This document shows, in pieces, positions 33,188 to 42,422 of a stretch of DNA of 64,000 nt (the stretch's first letter is position 1; every line of letters begins with the position of its first letter). The stretch is from DASXUL01 sp036504855 (GTDB lineage: Bacteria > Armatimonadota > DTGP01 > JAKQQT01), in NCBI GenBank assembly GCA_036504855.1, contig DASXUL010000153.1:1-64000 (forward strand), in the 5' to 3' direction. The position numbers and the translations under genes were made by a program. Below the pieces are notes generated by a model. It ran no database searches. It was not told the origin of the DNA and saw only the letters and a program-made list of their open reading frames with translations.

Positions 33188-33931
33188 CTACCCTTTGGCG
33201 GCGACTCCCGCCGGAGGCGTCTGGTAGCCGCACCGCGTGAGGAACTCGCCGTCCACGGCGCCCCAGTATTGGAACATGATGTTGCATGGGTCGTCCAGGT
33301 CGCATTGCGAGGCGCTGTCTCCCGTGTGGAAGTGATACTCGGCGAACACGGCGCCCTGCCCCTTCAGCGGTCCCGCAGTGAAGGTCAATGTTACGTAGCC
33401 GGCGTGATGCGAGCAATCATACGACTTGCCGATGCCGTCCGGCAGGGGCGGGCGACACGAATCTGTGGCGATATTCCCGTTCAAGGCGAACGTGCCGATC
33501 ACTTTTCCCGTAACGTCGATGACGTTGCCGGAAGCGTACTCGTAGCCGATGCGCGGGTTCGGGTTGGTTGCGGGATCGAAGTTGGGGTGCAAGTCATTCA
33601 TGCGCCGAACGCTGGAATACTGGCCGGTGAGCGTCACGTTCAACTCGGGGACCTCATCTGTTCCCTGTCGCGCGAGGTTCATCGTGAAGGGTTGATAGAG
33701 CGTATTGCGCAGCATGTCGCCGCTTGAGCCGCACGTCGTGAAGTACACCACTGTGGCGGCGCCCTCTCCCGCGAAGCCGCTGACATTCCGGCTCAGGTCC
33801 CGTAGGCCAAGGCCATTGTCATATAGCGGATCGCCGCACGGGCCGGTTTGAGCGCCGCAAACTGACGCTACCGCCGCGAAGGCTGCCAGGGCGGCCACGG
33901 CATTCCGCAGGTTGATTTGGATCCGTACCAT
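33188..33931 (-). CDS. Secreted cysteine-containing protein of unknown function
   Basis: 247 residues. The signal peptide MVRIQINLRNAVAALAAFAAVASVCGA is followed by a mature protein with about eight cysteines spread through it (TGPCGDPLYDN, FTTCGSSGDML, ATDSCRPPLP, SYDCSHHAGY, SQCDLDDPCNIMF, LTRCGYQ), suggesting disulfide-stabilised beta structure. YVTLTFTAGPLKGQGAVFAEYHFH and an early T-V-V-Y-F-T-T strand look like sandwich strands. No catalytic signature is recognised. ATG at 33931 has GAGGAGAG upstream and is the only start giving a signal peptide. It has its own terminator and is divergent from the GH5-like operon 240 bp away. Function not assignable. Confidence 0.75.
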   Translation of the reverse strand: MVRIQINLRNAVAALAAFAAVASVCGAQTGPCGDPLYDNGLGLRDLSRNVSGFAGEGAATVVYFTTCGSSGDMLRNTLYQPFTMNLARQGTDEVPELNVTLTGQYSSVRRMNDLHPNFDPATNPNPRIGYEYASGNVIDVTGKVIGTFALNGNIATDSCRPPLPDGIGKSYDCSHHAGYVTLTFTAGPLKGQGAVFAEYHFHTGDSASQCDLDDPCNIMFQYWGAVDGEFLTRCGYQTPPAGVAAKG

Positions 33932-34174
33932 CTCTCTCTCCTCTACGCCGCGTCGGAGGCTCCCTCTTGATGCCAGCGATCGCGGCCTATACCTCTCTGC
34001 TGAAACAGACCGGTTTCCGGCTAGATCCTTACAAGGGCATATCAAACGCGGGAGGATACCCGAATGGCGCCTACGCCTGGCTACCGCACGCCCCTGCGCT
34101 CCGCAATGCCCTCATCCCGGAAGTGACCACGAGGCGCATTGACAGACAGCCGGCGCCGGGACCATCGTGTGTTC

Positions 34175-36574
34175 ATGTCCTGCACTTGCCACCCCTTTGG
34201 GACCGCCGGAGTGTTGGATGCGGTCTCCTTTCTCTTCCGCCGGCCGGCGAGCGCCCTTCCTCGCGGTCTCGCGGCGATGGCGGCCTCGGCGTTTCCCCTG
34301 TTCCTGGCAGCGGCCTCCTCCTCGCCGGCGCTGGCGGGCGTCTTGCACATCACAACGCGCCTCTCGGCGAAGCAATCGCCCCGCGTGTTCGGAATGGCGG
34401 AGTTCGATGTCACCGTTTCCGGCGGCGGGGCCTATGCCAATCCGTTCGACCCGGACGAGGTCGCCGTGGACGGAGTCTTCCGTGGGCCCGGCGGACTCCG
34501 GCTGGAGGTCCCCGCGTTCTGGTTCGCGCCCTATCAGACGCAGACCATGCCGGACGGGGCGCTGGATATGGCCATGGCGCCGTCATCGCCGCCGGGCTGG
34601 CGTCTGCGGTTTGCCCCCACGGCTGCGGGTTCCTGGCATCTCGTGGCGCGGGTTCGGGATCGGTCCGGCAGCGCCGTTTCCGAGCCCGTCGTCTTCCAAG
34701 CCGCTCCCGCCGCACGGGGAGACCACGGCTTTGTGAAGCGAGCTGCCGGGGCTGGCAAGAGGCGCTATTTCGAGCGCTCCGACGGGGCGGCGTACTTCAT
34801 CGTGGGAGAGAACGTCGGTTGGGCACGGGATAACCGCGGGCTACTGGACTACCGAGACTGGTTCTCGGCCCTCGGGAAGAGCGGCGCCAACTTCGCGCGC
34901 GTCTGGATGGCTTTCCGCCCCCTGGAATCTAAAGCCACGGGCGCGGGACGCTACGATCTGCGCAACGCGGCGCTCTTCGACGAGATCCTTGGGCTGGCGA
35001 GGAGCAATGGCCTCGCGTGCATGCTGGCCTTCGGCACCTACGGCGACCTGGCAACGGGCGGCTATTGGGGTGAGGGCCAGTGGCCGTCGAACCCCTACAA
35101 CGCCGACAACGGCGGCCCGGTACCGTCCAGCGCGCCGGATGACTTCTTCACGAACGCGGCCGCGCGAAAACTCTATCGCAACCGCCTTCGGTATCTGGTT
35201 GCGCGTTATTCCGCGTACACCAGCACAGGCTTCTGGGAGTTCTGGAACGAGCGCGGCGGGGCGGCGACCTGGTTTGCCGAGATGGCGAAGTTCGTAAAGC
35301 GCGCGGACCCGTACCGCCGCCCCGTCACCAACTCGTACGGCACAACCGGGCCCGCCGAGGTGTGGTCCATTCCCGAGATGGACCTGACGCAGACCCACCG
35401 GTACGGCGACGACGGATCGGTGGCGGACATCGCGCCGGACATGCCGTCTGATGCGAACGCGCATAGCGTTTACCGAAAGCCGCATCTGATGGGCGAGTTC
35501 GGCATCTCATGGCGCGGCGACGACGGGAAGTTTGATCCAAATGGCGTCGGCACGAACCTGCACAACGGGCTGTGGTCCAGCGCGATGGCGGGCAATGCGG
35601 GCGGCGCGTGCATCTGGTGGTGGGACAGCTACGTGCATCCCAAGAACCTCTACCCCGAGTTCACCGCGCTGTCCCGCTTCGCCGCCGCCGTGGACTGGCC
35701 CCGTCGCGCTTTCGAGCCGCTGGACCTGCGCGTTCCGGCCGCGCCCGCCGGCGGGCCCGCAGGGCATCGCGACCTCACGCTCTCGCCCAGCGCCGGTTGG
35801 GGCGCCATGTCTTCGGGAACGATCGTCGTCGGAGATGACGGAGCGTTGCGCGGCGAAGGCGCGCTCATCGGCACGCTCTACGGCCCGGATAAGCCAGACC
35901 TGCGCAGCGTCGAGACGTTTGAAGTCACCATGCCGGCGGCGGGCGCCTTTCGCTTCCGCGCGGGAACGGTTTCGGACCGCGCTGAGGTACGCGTTACCGT
36001 GGATGGCCGGCCTGCCGGAACGTTCCCGTTCGACGCCCGGCCCAGCGGGCCCCGCGGCTACAAGGAAACCACGCAGCACCCGGAATACGGCGGCATTTAC
36101 CAGGCGAACTTCGACGTAACCCGCGAAGTCCCGCTATCGGCGGGGCGGCATACAGTGGCCGTCGAGAATGTGGCGGGCGACTGGGTTTCAGTGCTGTCGT
36201 ATGAATTCACGGGGGCGTTGTCGTCTCGCTACACGACCCTGCGGCCTCTGGCGCTTCGCGACGCCGCCACGGGCGAGACGCTGGTTTGGCTCCACGACAC
36301 GGAATCCAACTGGAAGAACGACCGCGACGGCGTTATCCCCCGCCGCTGGCAGGGAATATCCGTCCCGCTGACGGGGCTACGCCCCGGCCGCTACCGGGCC
36401 GCGTGGTGGGACACTCGCTCGGGCCGCATCATCCGGACGGAAACGGTCACCGCGAAGAGATCAAAGCCCCTCTCGCTGAAGGCTCCGCCATTCACCCGGG
36501 ACGTGGCCCTGCGCCTGGCGCCGGAAGCGGCGGCGCCGGCCCGAAAAGCTCCGGCCGGGGCCAGGGGCAGATGA
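34175..36574 (+). CDS. Secreted GH5-like glycoside hydrolase with DUF5060-type N-domain
   Basis: About 800 residues (start uncertain: TTG 34139, ATG 34175 or GTG 34211 give the same signal-like LAAMAASAFPLFLAAASSSPALAG). An N-terminal beta-sandwich resembling DUF5060 (FGMAEFDVTV..., GWRLRFAPTAAGSWHLV) is followed by a clan GH-A barrel: YFIVGENVGWA, FWEFWNERGGA (acid/base Glu) and LMGEFGISW (nucleophile Glu), with WWWDSYVHPKNLYPEF. C-terminal beta domains contain PAAGAFRFRAG and RHTVAVENVAGDW. It should hydrolyse a plant or bacterial polysaccharide; the substrate is not deducible. Its stop overlaps the next start (ATGA), coupling it to the importer genes. Confidence 0.88.
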   Translation: MSCTCHPFGTAGVLDAVSFLFRRPASALPRGLAAMAASAFPLFLAAASSSPALAGVLHITTRLSAKQSPRVFGMAEFDVTVSGGGAYANPFDPDEVAVDGVFRGPGGLRLEVPAFWFAPYQTQTMPDGALDMAMAPSSPPGWRLRFAPTAAGSWHLVARVRDRSGSAVSEPVVFQAAPAARGDHGFVKRAAGAGKRRYFERSDGAAYFIVGENVGWARDNRGLLDYRDWFSALGKSGANFARVWMAFRPLESKATGAGRYDLRNAALFDEILGLARSNGLACMLAFGTYGDLATGGYWGEGQWPSNPYNADNGGPVPSSAPDDFFTNAAARKLYRNRLRYLVARYSAYTSTGFWEFWNERGGAATWFAEMAKFVKRADPYRRPVTNSYGTTGPAEVWSIPEMDLTQTHRYGDDGSVADIAPDMPSDANAHSVYRKPHLMGEFGISWRGDDGKFDPNGVGTNLHNGLWSSAMAGNAGGACIWWWDSYVHPKNLYPEFTALSRFAAAVDWPRRAFEPLDLRVPAAPAGGPAGHRDLTLSPSAGWGAMSSGTIVVGDDGALRGEGALIGTLYGPDKPDLRSVETFEVTMPAAGAFRFRAGTVSDRAEVRVTVDGRPAGTFPFDARPSGPRGYKETTQHPEYGGIYQANFDVTREVPLSAGRHTVAVENVAGDWVSVLSYEFTGALSSRYTTLRPLALRDAATGETLVWLHDTESNWKNDRDGVIPRRWQGISVPLTGLRPGRYRAAWWDTRSGRIIRTETVTAKRSKPLSLKAPPFTRDVALRLAPEAAAPARKAPAGARGR

Positions 36575-38949
36575 TGACCAGGCCCCACGTCCGGTGGAAG
36601 GGCGCGGTCGTCGCGTTGGCGCTGGCCGTTCTGGCGGCGGCGCCTTGCCGGGCGGCCAAGCCCATCGTGCTGCGGTTCCGGTACTGGGGAGATTTCAAGG
36701 AGATACAGGCGCTTCAGGCGACGATTCGCGCGTTCGAGCGAGACTACCCCGGGGTGAAGGTGCGCGGTGAGCGAGTTCCGCCGGGCGACGAGTACGTGCA
36801 GAAGCTGCTGATTGAGCGCGCGGCCGGGCTCACGCCGGACGTTGTGTTCTGCGGCGGAAACTTCGCCGAGTTCGCGGGGCGCGGCGTGCTTCAGGATCTG
36901 AAGCCGTTCCTGGCGAAGGACCCATCCGTCCGGTTGTCGCGCTATTACCCCATCCTTGTGAAGCTTTTCTCACAGGACGGGAAGCTCTATGCGTTGCCCC
37001 GGGACATCGCTCCCGAAGGGCTGGTGTACTACAACAAGCGGCTCTTCGACCAGGCAGGCATGCCGTACCCGGACGGCTCGTGGTCCTGGGACTACACGCC
37101 GCACCCGGAACGCGGCAGCTCCGACTTCCTGACCGTGGCCCAAAGGCTTACGCGCCACGACCGCCGCGGCGGACAGCGAAACACTTACGGCTATGCGGCG
37201 GCCTGGACGACGCTGTCGATGCTCAACTTCACCTACTCGTCCGGCGCGGAATTCGTGGACAACGTCAGCCGGCCCCGGCGCCTCACGTATGACGATCCGA
37301 GGGTGCTGAAGGCGATCGGCCTGACGCGCGACCTGCTCTACAAGTACAACGTTTCGCCGTCCACCACAGACCTGCAGGCGTCCGGGGTCAGTGCGCACGA
37401 TTTGTTCGCCCAGGGCCGCGTGGCGATGTATGTAACCGGCATCTGGGAGGTGCCCCGCTTCCGAGACGAGATCGGCGACCGCTTCGACTGGGACATCGCC
37501 GCTTTCCCAAAAGGCCCAACCGGGCTGCGCGGCGTTGCTGTGGGCTGGTCCGGCTATGCCATGACGTCCACCACAAAGAACCCGCTGCAGGCGTGGAATC
37601 TGCTGAAGTACCTGGCGGGTCCGGAAGGCCTCGGGCGGCTGGCGAAGACCGGCCTCGCACAGCCGGCGCTGGCGAACCTCGCCGCATCGCCCCTGTGGCT
37701 GGACGGCCAGCGCCCGGTGAACCGGAAGCTCACCGTCGAAGAGGTTCCCTACGTTCACCTCGACGTTATCACCCCGGGATGGAAAGAGATCGACGCCATC
37801 GTGAACCCGAAGCTCGAGCTCGTTTGGAGCGGGACGATGACGCCGGAGCAGGCGGTGGCGGCGTTTTTGCCGCAAGCGCAGGCCAAGCTAGACCAGATCA
37901 ACAATCCGCCTGTGCATCCCCGTCTGAACTGGGCGCTGGGCATCGCCGTAATGGCCGCCCTGGCGGCCCTTGCGGCAGCATGGGTGGTTCAGGGCGCGCG
38001 GGCAGACGTGCGCAACGGACGCTGCGTGACGTCGCGCGCCGAGACGCGGGCGGGCTACCTGTTTATTGCGCCGTGGCTGGTGGGCGTTCTGGTGTTCCTG
38101 CTTGTCCCCATGCTGGCCTCGCTGCTGCTGGCGTTCTGTCAGTGGGACATCATCCGGCCGGCGGAGTGGGTGGGGTTTGGCAACTTCCGGGAAATGATGG
38201 GCGACGAGCGCTTCATCTCCAGCCTGCGCGTTACTGGCCTCTACACGCTGTTCTCCGTGCCGTTGGGCGTGGCGGGCTCCCTGGGCCTGGCCCTGCTTCT
38301 GAACGCGAAAATCCGCGGACAGGCGGTGTTCCGCACGCTGTTCTACCTGCCCGCCGTGGCCTCGGCGGTGGCGGCGTCCCTCATCTGGCTACGCCTGTTC
38401 AACCCGGAGAGCGGCCTGCTGAACTACCTTGTGGACGCGGGGCGCCTTACCCCGCTGATGAAGTTCCTCGGCCTGACGGACCCGGTGAAGGGGTACGTCA
38501 ACTGGCTGGGATCCGAGAAGACGGCGCTGGGCAGCCTGATTGTGATGAGCCTGTGGGGCGTGGGCGGCGGCATGGTCATCTACCTGGCCGGGCTTCAGGG
38601 CATCCCGCAGTCGTTCTACGACGCGGCGGTGGTGGATGGCGCTGGCCCGTGGCAACGGTTCCGCCATGTTACGCTGCCGCTCCTGACCCCAACGATCTTC
38701 TTTACCCTGGTGATGGGGGTGATCGGCAGCTTTCAGGTGTTCACGCAGGGGTTTGTGATGACCGGCGGCGGCCCCAACAACGCCACGCTGTTCTACGTCC
38801 TCTACCTCTACCAGAATGCGTTTGCCTTCCTGAAGATGGGCTACGCCAGCGCCCTGGCCTGGGTGCTCTTCGCCGTGATCCTGGCCTTCACGCTGCTGCA
38901 GTTGCGGTTGTCCGGGTGGGTGCATTACGAAGGGACGGAGGCGAAATAG
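36571..38949 (+). CDS. ABC sugar importer: solute-binding protein fused to its permease
   Basis: 792 residues joining two normally separate proteins. Residues 1-28 are a signal-like helix; about 30-440 are an extracellular solute-binding domain of the maltose/CUT1 type (LRFRYWGDFKEIQALQATI, DVVFCGGNFAEFAGRGVL, GVAVGWSGYAMTSTTKNPLQAWN). A TM segment (LNWALGIAVMAALAALAAAW) then leads into a MalF-like permease of about 300 residues with the coupling EAA-type loop FYDAAVVDGAGPWQRFRHVTLPLL and the typical MTGGGPNNATLF. It begins on the stop of the GH5-like gene and is followed directly by a MalG-type permease, but no ATPase gene is present; a shared MsmX-like ATPase elsewhere is inferred. Fusion implies tethered binding protein on the outer face. 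Confidence 0.92.
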   Translation: MMTRPHVRWKGAVVALALAVLAAAPCRAAKPIVLRFRYWGDFKEIQALQATIRAFERDYPGVKVRGERVPPGDEYVQKLLIERAAGLTPDVVFCGGNFAEFAGRGVLQDLKPFLAKDPSVRLSRYYPILVKLFSQDGKLYALPRDIAPEGLVYYNKRLFDQAGMPYPDGSWSWDYTPHPERGSSDFLTVAQRLTRHDRRGGQRNTYGYAAAWTTLSMLNFTYSSGAEFVDNVSRPRRLTYDDPRVLKAIGLTRDLLYKYNVSPSTTDLQASGVSAHDLFAQGRVAMYVTGIWEVPRFRDEIGDRFDWDIAAFPKGPTGLRGVAVGWSGYAMTSTTKNPLQAWNLLKYLAGPEGLGRLAKTGLAQPALANLAASPLWLDGQRPVNRKLTVEEVPYVHLDVITPGWKEIDAIVNPKLELVWSGTMTPEQAVAAFLPQAQAKLDQINNPPVHPRLNWALGIAVMAALAALAAAWVVQGARADVRNGRCVTSRAETRAGYLFIAPWLVGVLVFLLVPMLASLLLAFCQWDIIRPAEWVGFGNFREMMGDERFISSLRVTGLYTLFSVPLGVAGSLGLALLLNAKIRGQAVFRTLFYLPAVASAVAASLIWLRLFNPESGLLNYLVDAGRLTPLMKFLGLTDPVKGYVNWLGSEKTALGSLIVMSLWGVGGGMVIYLAGLQGIPQSFYDAAVVDGAGPWQRFRHVTLPLLTPTIFFTLVMGVIGSFQVFTQGFVMTGGGPNNATLFYVLYLYQNAFAFLKMGYASALAWVLFAVILAFTLLQLRLSGWVHYEGTEAK

Positions 38950-39852
38950 ATGACGGCCGCCAACCGCCCACCAGTAACGCTCCCCGATGCCGGTCAACCC
39001 CGGCGGCGCAGGCCAGCCAATGCCGATCGGCGAAACGCAACGTTGTTGTTCCTGCTGGCTTGCGTCGGCGCCGCGTTGATGCTGACGCCGTTCTACCTGA
39101 TGTTGGTGATGTCGCTCAAGACGGGGGCGGAAATTGCCGAGAACCCTTGGGCGCTGCCGCACGCGCCGCAGTGGGTGAACTACGCGCATACGTGGCGCAT
39201 TGAGGGGACCGACGTTACGTTCGCGCTGTTCTTCCGGAACACCATCGTCATCGCCGTGCTGGGGACCATCGGCGCCACGCTGTCGTCCTCGGTGGTGGCC
39301 TTCGGGTTCGCCAGGTTGCGATTCCCCGGCCGCGACCGGCTGTTCGTTGTGCTTCTGGCCACGATGATGTTGCCTGGCATCGTTACCACGATCCCCTCCT
39401 ACATCGGCTTCCGCTACCTGCACTGGATCGATACGTTCTACCCTTTGGTTGTGCCGGCGTACTTCGGGGGAGCGTTCAACGTGTTCCTGCTCCGCCAGTT
39501 CTTCCTCACGCTTCCGCGAGAACTGGACGAGGCCGCGCGCTTGGACGGGGCAAGTTTCTTCCAGGTGTATAGCCTCGTGCTTCTGCCGCTGACGCGCCCC
39601 GCGCTGGTGACGGTTGGCCTGTTCGCCTTCATCGGACACTGGAAGGACCTGATGGGTCCCCTGATCTACCTGAACTCCACCGAGAAGCAGACCCTCGAGC
39701 TGGGCCTCCGCACCTTCCAGACCATCCGGGGCACGGAATGGAACCTGCTCATGGCCGGCTCCGTGATCGTCTTGATCCCGCTGCTGGTCATGTTCTTCCT
39801 CGGCCAGCGGTACTTCGTGCAGGGCATCGTCATGTCCGGGCTGAAGGACTGA
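38950..39852 (+). CDS. Carbohydrate ABC transporter permease (MalG/CUT1 type)
   Basis: 300 residues with six predicted TM helices. The cytoplasmic EAA-type coupling motif is ELDEAARLDGASFFQVYSLVLLPL, and the first loop PFYLMLVMSLKTGAEIAENPW is typical of second permease subunits of sugar importers. Its ATG immediately follows the TAG of the fused binding-protein/permease gene, so they are translated as a unit; together they would form the inner-membrane channel of one transporter. The imported product is probably an oligosaccharide released by the upstream GH5-like enzyme, which is inference from the operon. Confidence 0.94.
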   Translation: MTAANRPPVTLPDAGQPRRRRPANADRRNATLLFLLACVGAALMLTPFYLMLVMSLKTGAEIAENPWALPHAPQWVNYAHTWRIEGTDVTFALFFRNTIVIAVLGTIGATLSSSVVAFGFARLRFPGRDRLFVVLLATMMLPGIVTTIPSYIGFRYLHWIDTFYPLVVPAYFGGAFNVFLLRQFFLTLPRELDEAARLDGASFFQVYSLVLLPLTRPALVTVGLFAFIGHWKDLMGPLIYLNSTEKQTLELGLRTFQTIRGTEWNLLMAGSVIVLIPLLVMFFLGQRYFVQGIVMSGLKD

Positions 39853-40081
39853 GAGAGGCCTGGATGGGCGCCGCCTTGCCCCTCCCTGTGGACGGTTGAG
39901 CTTCGATCGATCTCTAGCCGGAACGATTGAGAACCGCCACATCAAGCGTAACTCAACTGCCGCACGGGCTCAGGCCCTCTTCGCCGGCGATCCCATTTTC
40001 GGCCGCTTGCAAGCGGGCGGGTTCGAAAAGTGATAATGCCCATATTGCCTATCGACCATGCATTCAGAAAGAGGTGGCTTC

Positions 40082-42262
40082 ATGACCCGGATTTCGCAAA
40101 TGCTAGCAAGGCTGCTCCTTCCCTCCGCGGCGCTGTGGCTTGCGCTCGTGAGTCCGGCTCACGCCTGGGAGGAATGGGCTAATCGCGTGATCGGTTTTTC
40201 GTCGGAGTACGGAACGACGGAGTTCGGATCTGTTCAGGCCCTGGATCTGCCCGATACCGCCTCATACGGCGACAGCCCCCTCGCGTGGACTCCCGCCAAC
40301 ATGTCCGGAACGCAGGAATTCCTTACCCTCGGTTTCCGGGAGCCTTTGCATGCCGATGGCGCGATCATAGTGGAATCCAGCGGCAACGGCTACGTCACGA
40401 GCATTGAAGCCCTCGATACCGGCGGAGTGTACCACACCGTATGGGCGGGAACCGACCCCACTCAGCCGGACAGCATCCTCAGTTTCCACCCAACATGGGC
40501 GGCGACCTCGTATCTGGCGCAGGGTCTGCGGATACGCGTTGACACCAATCACAGCGCCGGTTGGGAGGAGATCGATGCCGTGAAGATGACCGGCGCCCCG
40601 GCGGACACGCTCCAGTGGGCATCCAAGGTCATTGCGGTCAGCAGCGAGTACAGCTCACCGCCAGAGCCGTTCTCGTCCATACAGGCTCTGGGCGAGCCGA
40701 ACGCCGTTAAGTACGGCGACAACGGCAATGCGTGGACCCCCGCTGAGAATGGAGGTTCGCAGGAGTACATTACGCTGGGTTTCGCGGCGCCGGTTACCGC
40801 GTCGGGGGCGGTTATCCGCGAATCGAATGGAAACGGCTTCGTCACGCGCATCGATGCGCTGGACACTGGCGGCGCCTACCACCAGGTTTGGAGCGGGGCA
40901 GATACGACGCCCCCGGGCGCGATCGGCTGGTTCGCGCCGACGTGGACGCCGACGACCTATGCCGTACAGGGACTCCGCATCACTGTTGACACGGGCCATG
41001 ACAGCGCCTGGGAAGAGATCGACGCCGTGTATTTGCGCGGCCAGGCGACCGGCGCCTCCGCACCCGCAATTGCCAACATCAGCCCGACCAACGTATTTCG
41101 AGAAGGCCCGGATCTGGTCCTCACGGTGAACGGCACGAACTTGCTGAGCACCACCGTGGTCCGGCTGAACGGCTCAGACAGGCCAACCACCTGGGTATCT
41201 GGAACTCAGTTGCGAGCCGCCATTGCCGCAGCCGATATCGCTTCTCCCGGACCGCTTTCCATTACCGCCTACACGCCGCCGCCGGGCGGCGGCACGTCCA
41301 ACTCGGCGGCCTTCACCGTGAGTCCGGACCTCGTGCAATGGGCGTCCATGGCCCTCGGCTCCTCGTCATCGTTCAACCCGGCCGGTCCATACTCGCCAGC
41401 GCAGGCATTGGGACCTCCGGACATTCTCGCGTACGGGGACAGCAGCAATGCTTGGACAGTGGAGCGCCAGAACAGCGGCCTGCAGTACCTGACCCTCGGC
41501 TACAACCGCCTGGTGCTGGCCGACGGCCTGACCGTTCGGGAGACCAACGCAACCGGTTTCGTTAAGGCTGTTGACGTGCTGGACACCGACGGCGCCTACC
41601 ACACGATCTGGACTGGCTCGGATCCTTCCGCGCCGGGCGCGATTGCGGAGTTCTCATTCGAATTCACGCAGACGGCATATGTCGTTCGCGGGATCCGCGT
41701 TTGGGTAGATACCGGCCGATCACCCGCCGATTGGCCCGAGATCGACGCGGTCCAGTTGAAAGGCATCCCCATCGCGGTCCCGGTTCCGTCGATCACCGGG
41801 TTCGGCCGATCGCCGCTGTTGAAGGGCGGCCTGGCATGCACGCTCGTCGTGAACGGCAGCGGGTTCACCCCAACATCCGTGCTGCGCTGGAATGGAGCGG
41901 ACCGACCGACCACGTTTGTCAAGACAACGCAGCTTCTGGCCTCGCTGTCGGCCGCGGACGTGGCGGCGGCCGCCGCCATCAGCGTCACAGTGGCCACCCC
42001 GCCGCCCGGCGGAGGCGTCTCTCCCGCCGCCGCATTGAGCGTTGGGCCGGCGGTCTGGGGCGATGCGAACGGCGATTCCAGCCTCACGGTTGCGGACGCG
42101 CGCGAGTCCTTGCGAATCGCCGCGGGCCTGGTGAAGCGTTCCGCCAGCAGCGCGGGCGACGTGGCGCCGGAGTATCCGCAGAGCGCGATCGGGTACGGCG
42201 ACGGCAGGTTGGATGTGCTGGACGCCATTCGGATCCTGCGAAGAGCGCTCACGGGGTCGTAG
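40082..42262 (+). CDS. Secreted discoidin-like repeat / IPT / dockerin protein
   Basis: 726 residues. Signal peptide MTRISQMLARLLLPSAALWLALVSPAHA is followed by three about 145-residue repeats (starting near 30, 185 and 425), each with an opening ...GSSSxx/SSEY, ALGxPxxxxYGD...AWT, QEFLTLGF, V-T-x-I-D-A-L-D-T-G-G-x-Y-H and ending W-E/P-E-I-D-A-V. The pattern resembles a discoidin-type carbohydrate-binding sandwich. Two IPT/TIG domains (PAIANISPTNVFREGPDLVLTV and PSITGFGRSPLLKGGLACTL) lie between or after them. The C-terminus is a nearly complete type-I-like dockerin, with GDANGDSSLTVADARESLRIAAG and GYGDGRLDVLDAIRIL. ATG at 40082 follows GAGGTGG. Likely a cell-surface or glycan-binding protein. 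Confidence 0.82.
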   Translation: MTRISQMLARLLLPSAALWLALVSPAHAWEEWANRVIGFSSEYGTTEFGSVQALDLPDTASYGDSPLAWTPANMSGTQEFLTLGFREPLHADGAIIVESSGNGYVTSIEALDTGGVYHTVWAGTDPTQPDSILSFHPTWAATSYLAQGLRIRVDTNHSAGWEEIDAVKMTGAPADTLQWASKVIAVSSEYSSPPEPFSSIQALGEPNAVKYGDNGNAWTPAENGGSQEYITLGFAAPVTASGAVIRESNGNGFVTRIDALDTGGAYHQVWSGADTTPPGAIGWFAPTWTPTTYAVQGLRITVDTGHDSAWEEIDAVYLRGQATGASAPAIANISPTNVFREGPDLVLTVNGTNLLSTTVVRLNGSDRPTTWVSGTQLRAAIAAADIASPGPLSITAYTPPPGGGTSNSAAFTVSPDLVQWASMALGSSSSFNPAGPYSPAQALGPPDILAYGDSSNAWTVERQNSGLQYLTLGYNRLVLADGLTVRETNATGFVKAVDVLDTDGAYHTIWTGSDPSAPGAIAEFSFEFTQTAYVVRGIRVWVDTGRSPADWPEIDAVQLKGIPIAVPVPSITGFGRSPLLKGGLACTLVVNGSGFTPTSVLRWNGADRPTTFVKTTQLLASLSAADVAAAAAISVTVATPPPGGGVSPAAALSVGPAVWGDANGDSSLTVADARESLRIAAGLVKRSASSAGDVAPEYPQSAIGYGDGRLDVLDAIRILRRALTGS

Positions 42263-42305
42263 CCCTGCGCGCGCATGGCCAGCAGGCGCCCGGTCGCCAC
42301 GTTGC

Positions 42306-42338
42306 CGAGGGAGAGGGCGCATCGCACCCTCTCCCTCG
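42306..42338. terminator. Hairpin between convergent genes
   Basis: CGAGGGAGAGGG (42306-42317) pairs perfectly with CCCTCTCCCTCG (42327-42338) around a 9-base loop, 44 bp after the stop of the dockerin protein and 85 bp beyond the stop of the convergent flavin oxidase gene. No T-run is evident. Confidence 0.6.
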
Positions 42339-42422
42339 CCGCAAGTCGCTACTCCTGCTAGAGGGGTTTTCCGTGGCGCGCGGATTTCGGCAGGCCACAG
42401 TCCGCAGCCGGAACCCGAACCG

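Noticed and set aside
33967..34833. 288-codon plus-strand frame overlapping the GH5-like gene
   Set aside because: It is out of frame with a hydrolase carrying both catalytic glutamates and shows no domains of its own.
38389..39945. 518-codon minus-strand open frame opposite the two permeases
   Set aside because: The sense frame has a coupling motif and TM helices; the antisense product is Gln/His/Arg-rich without domains.
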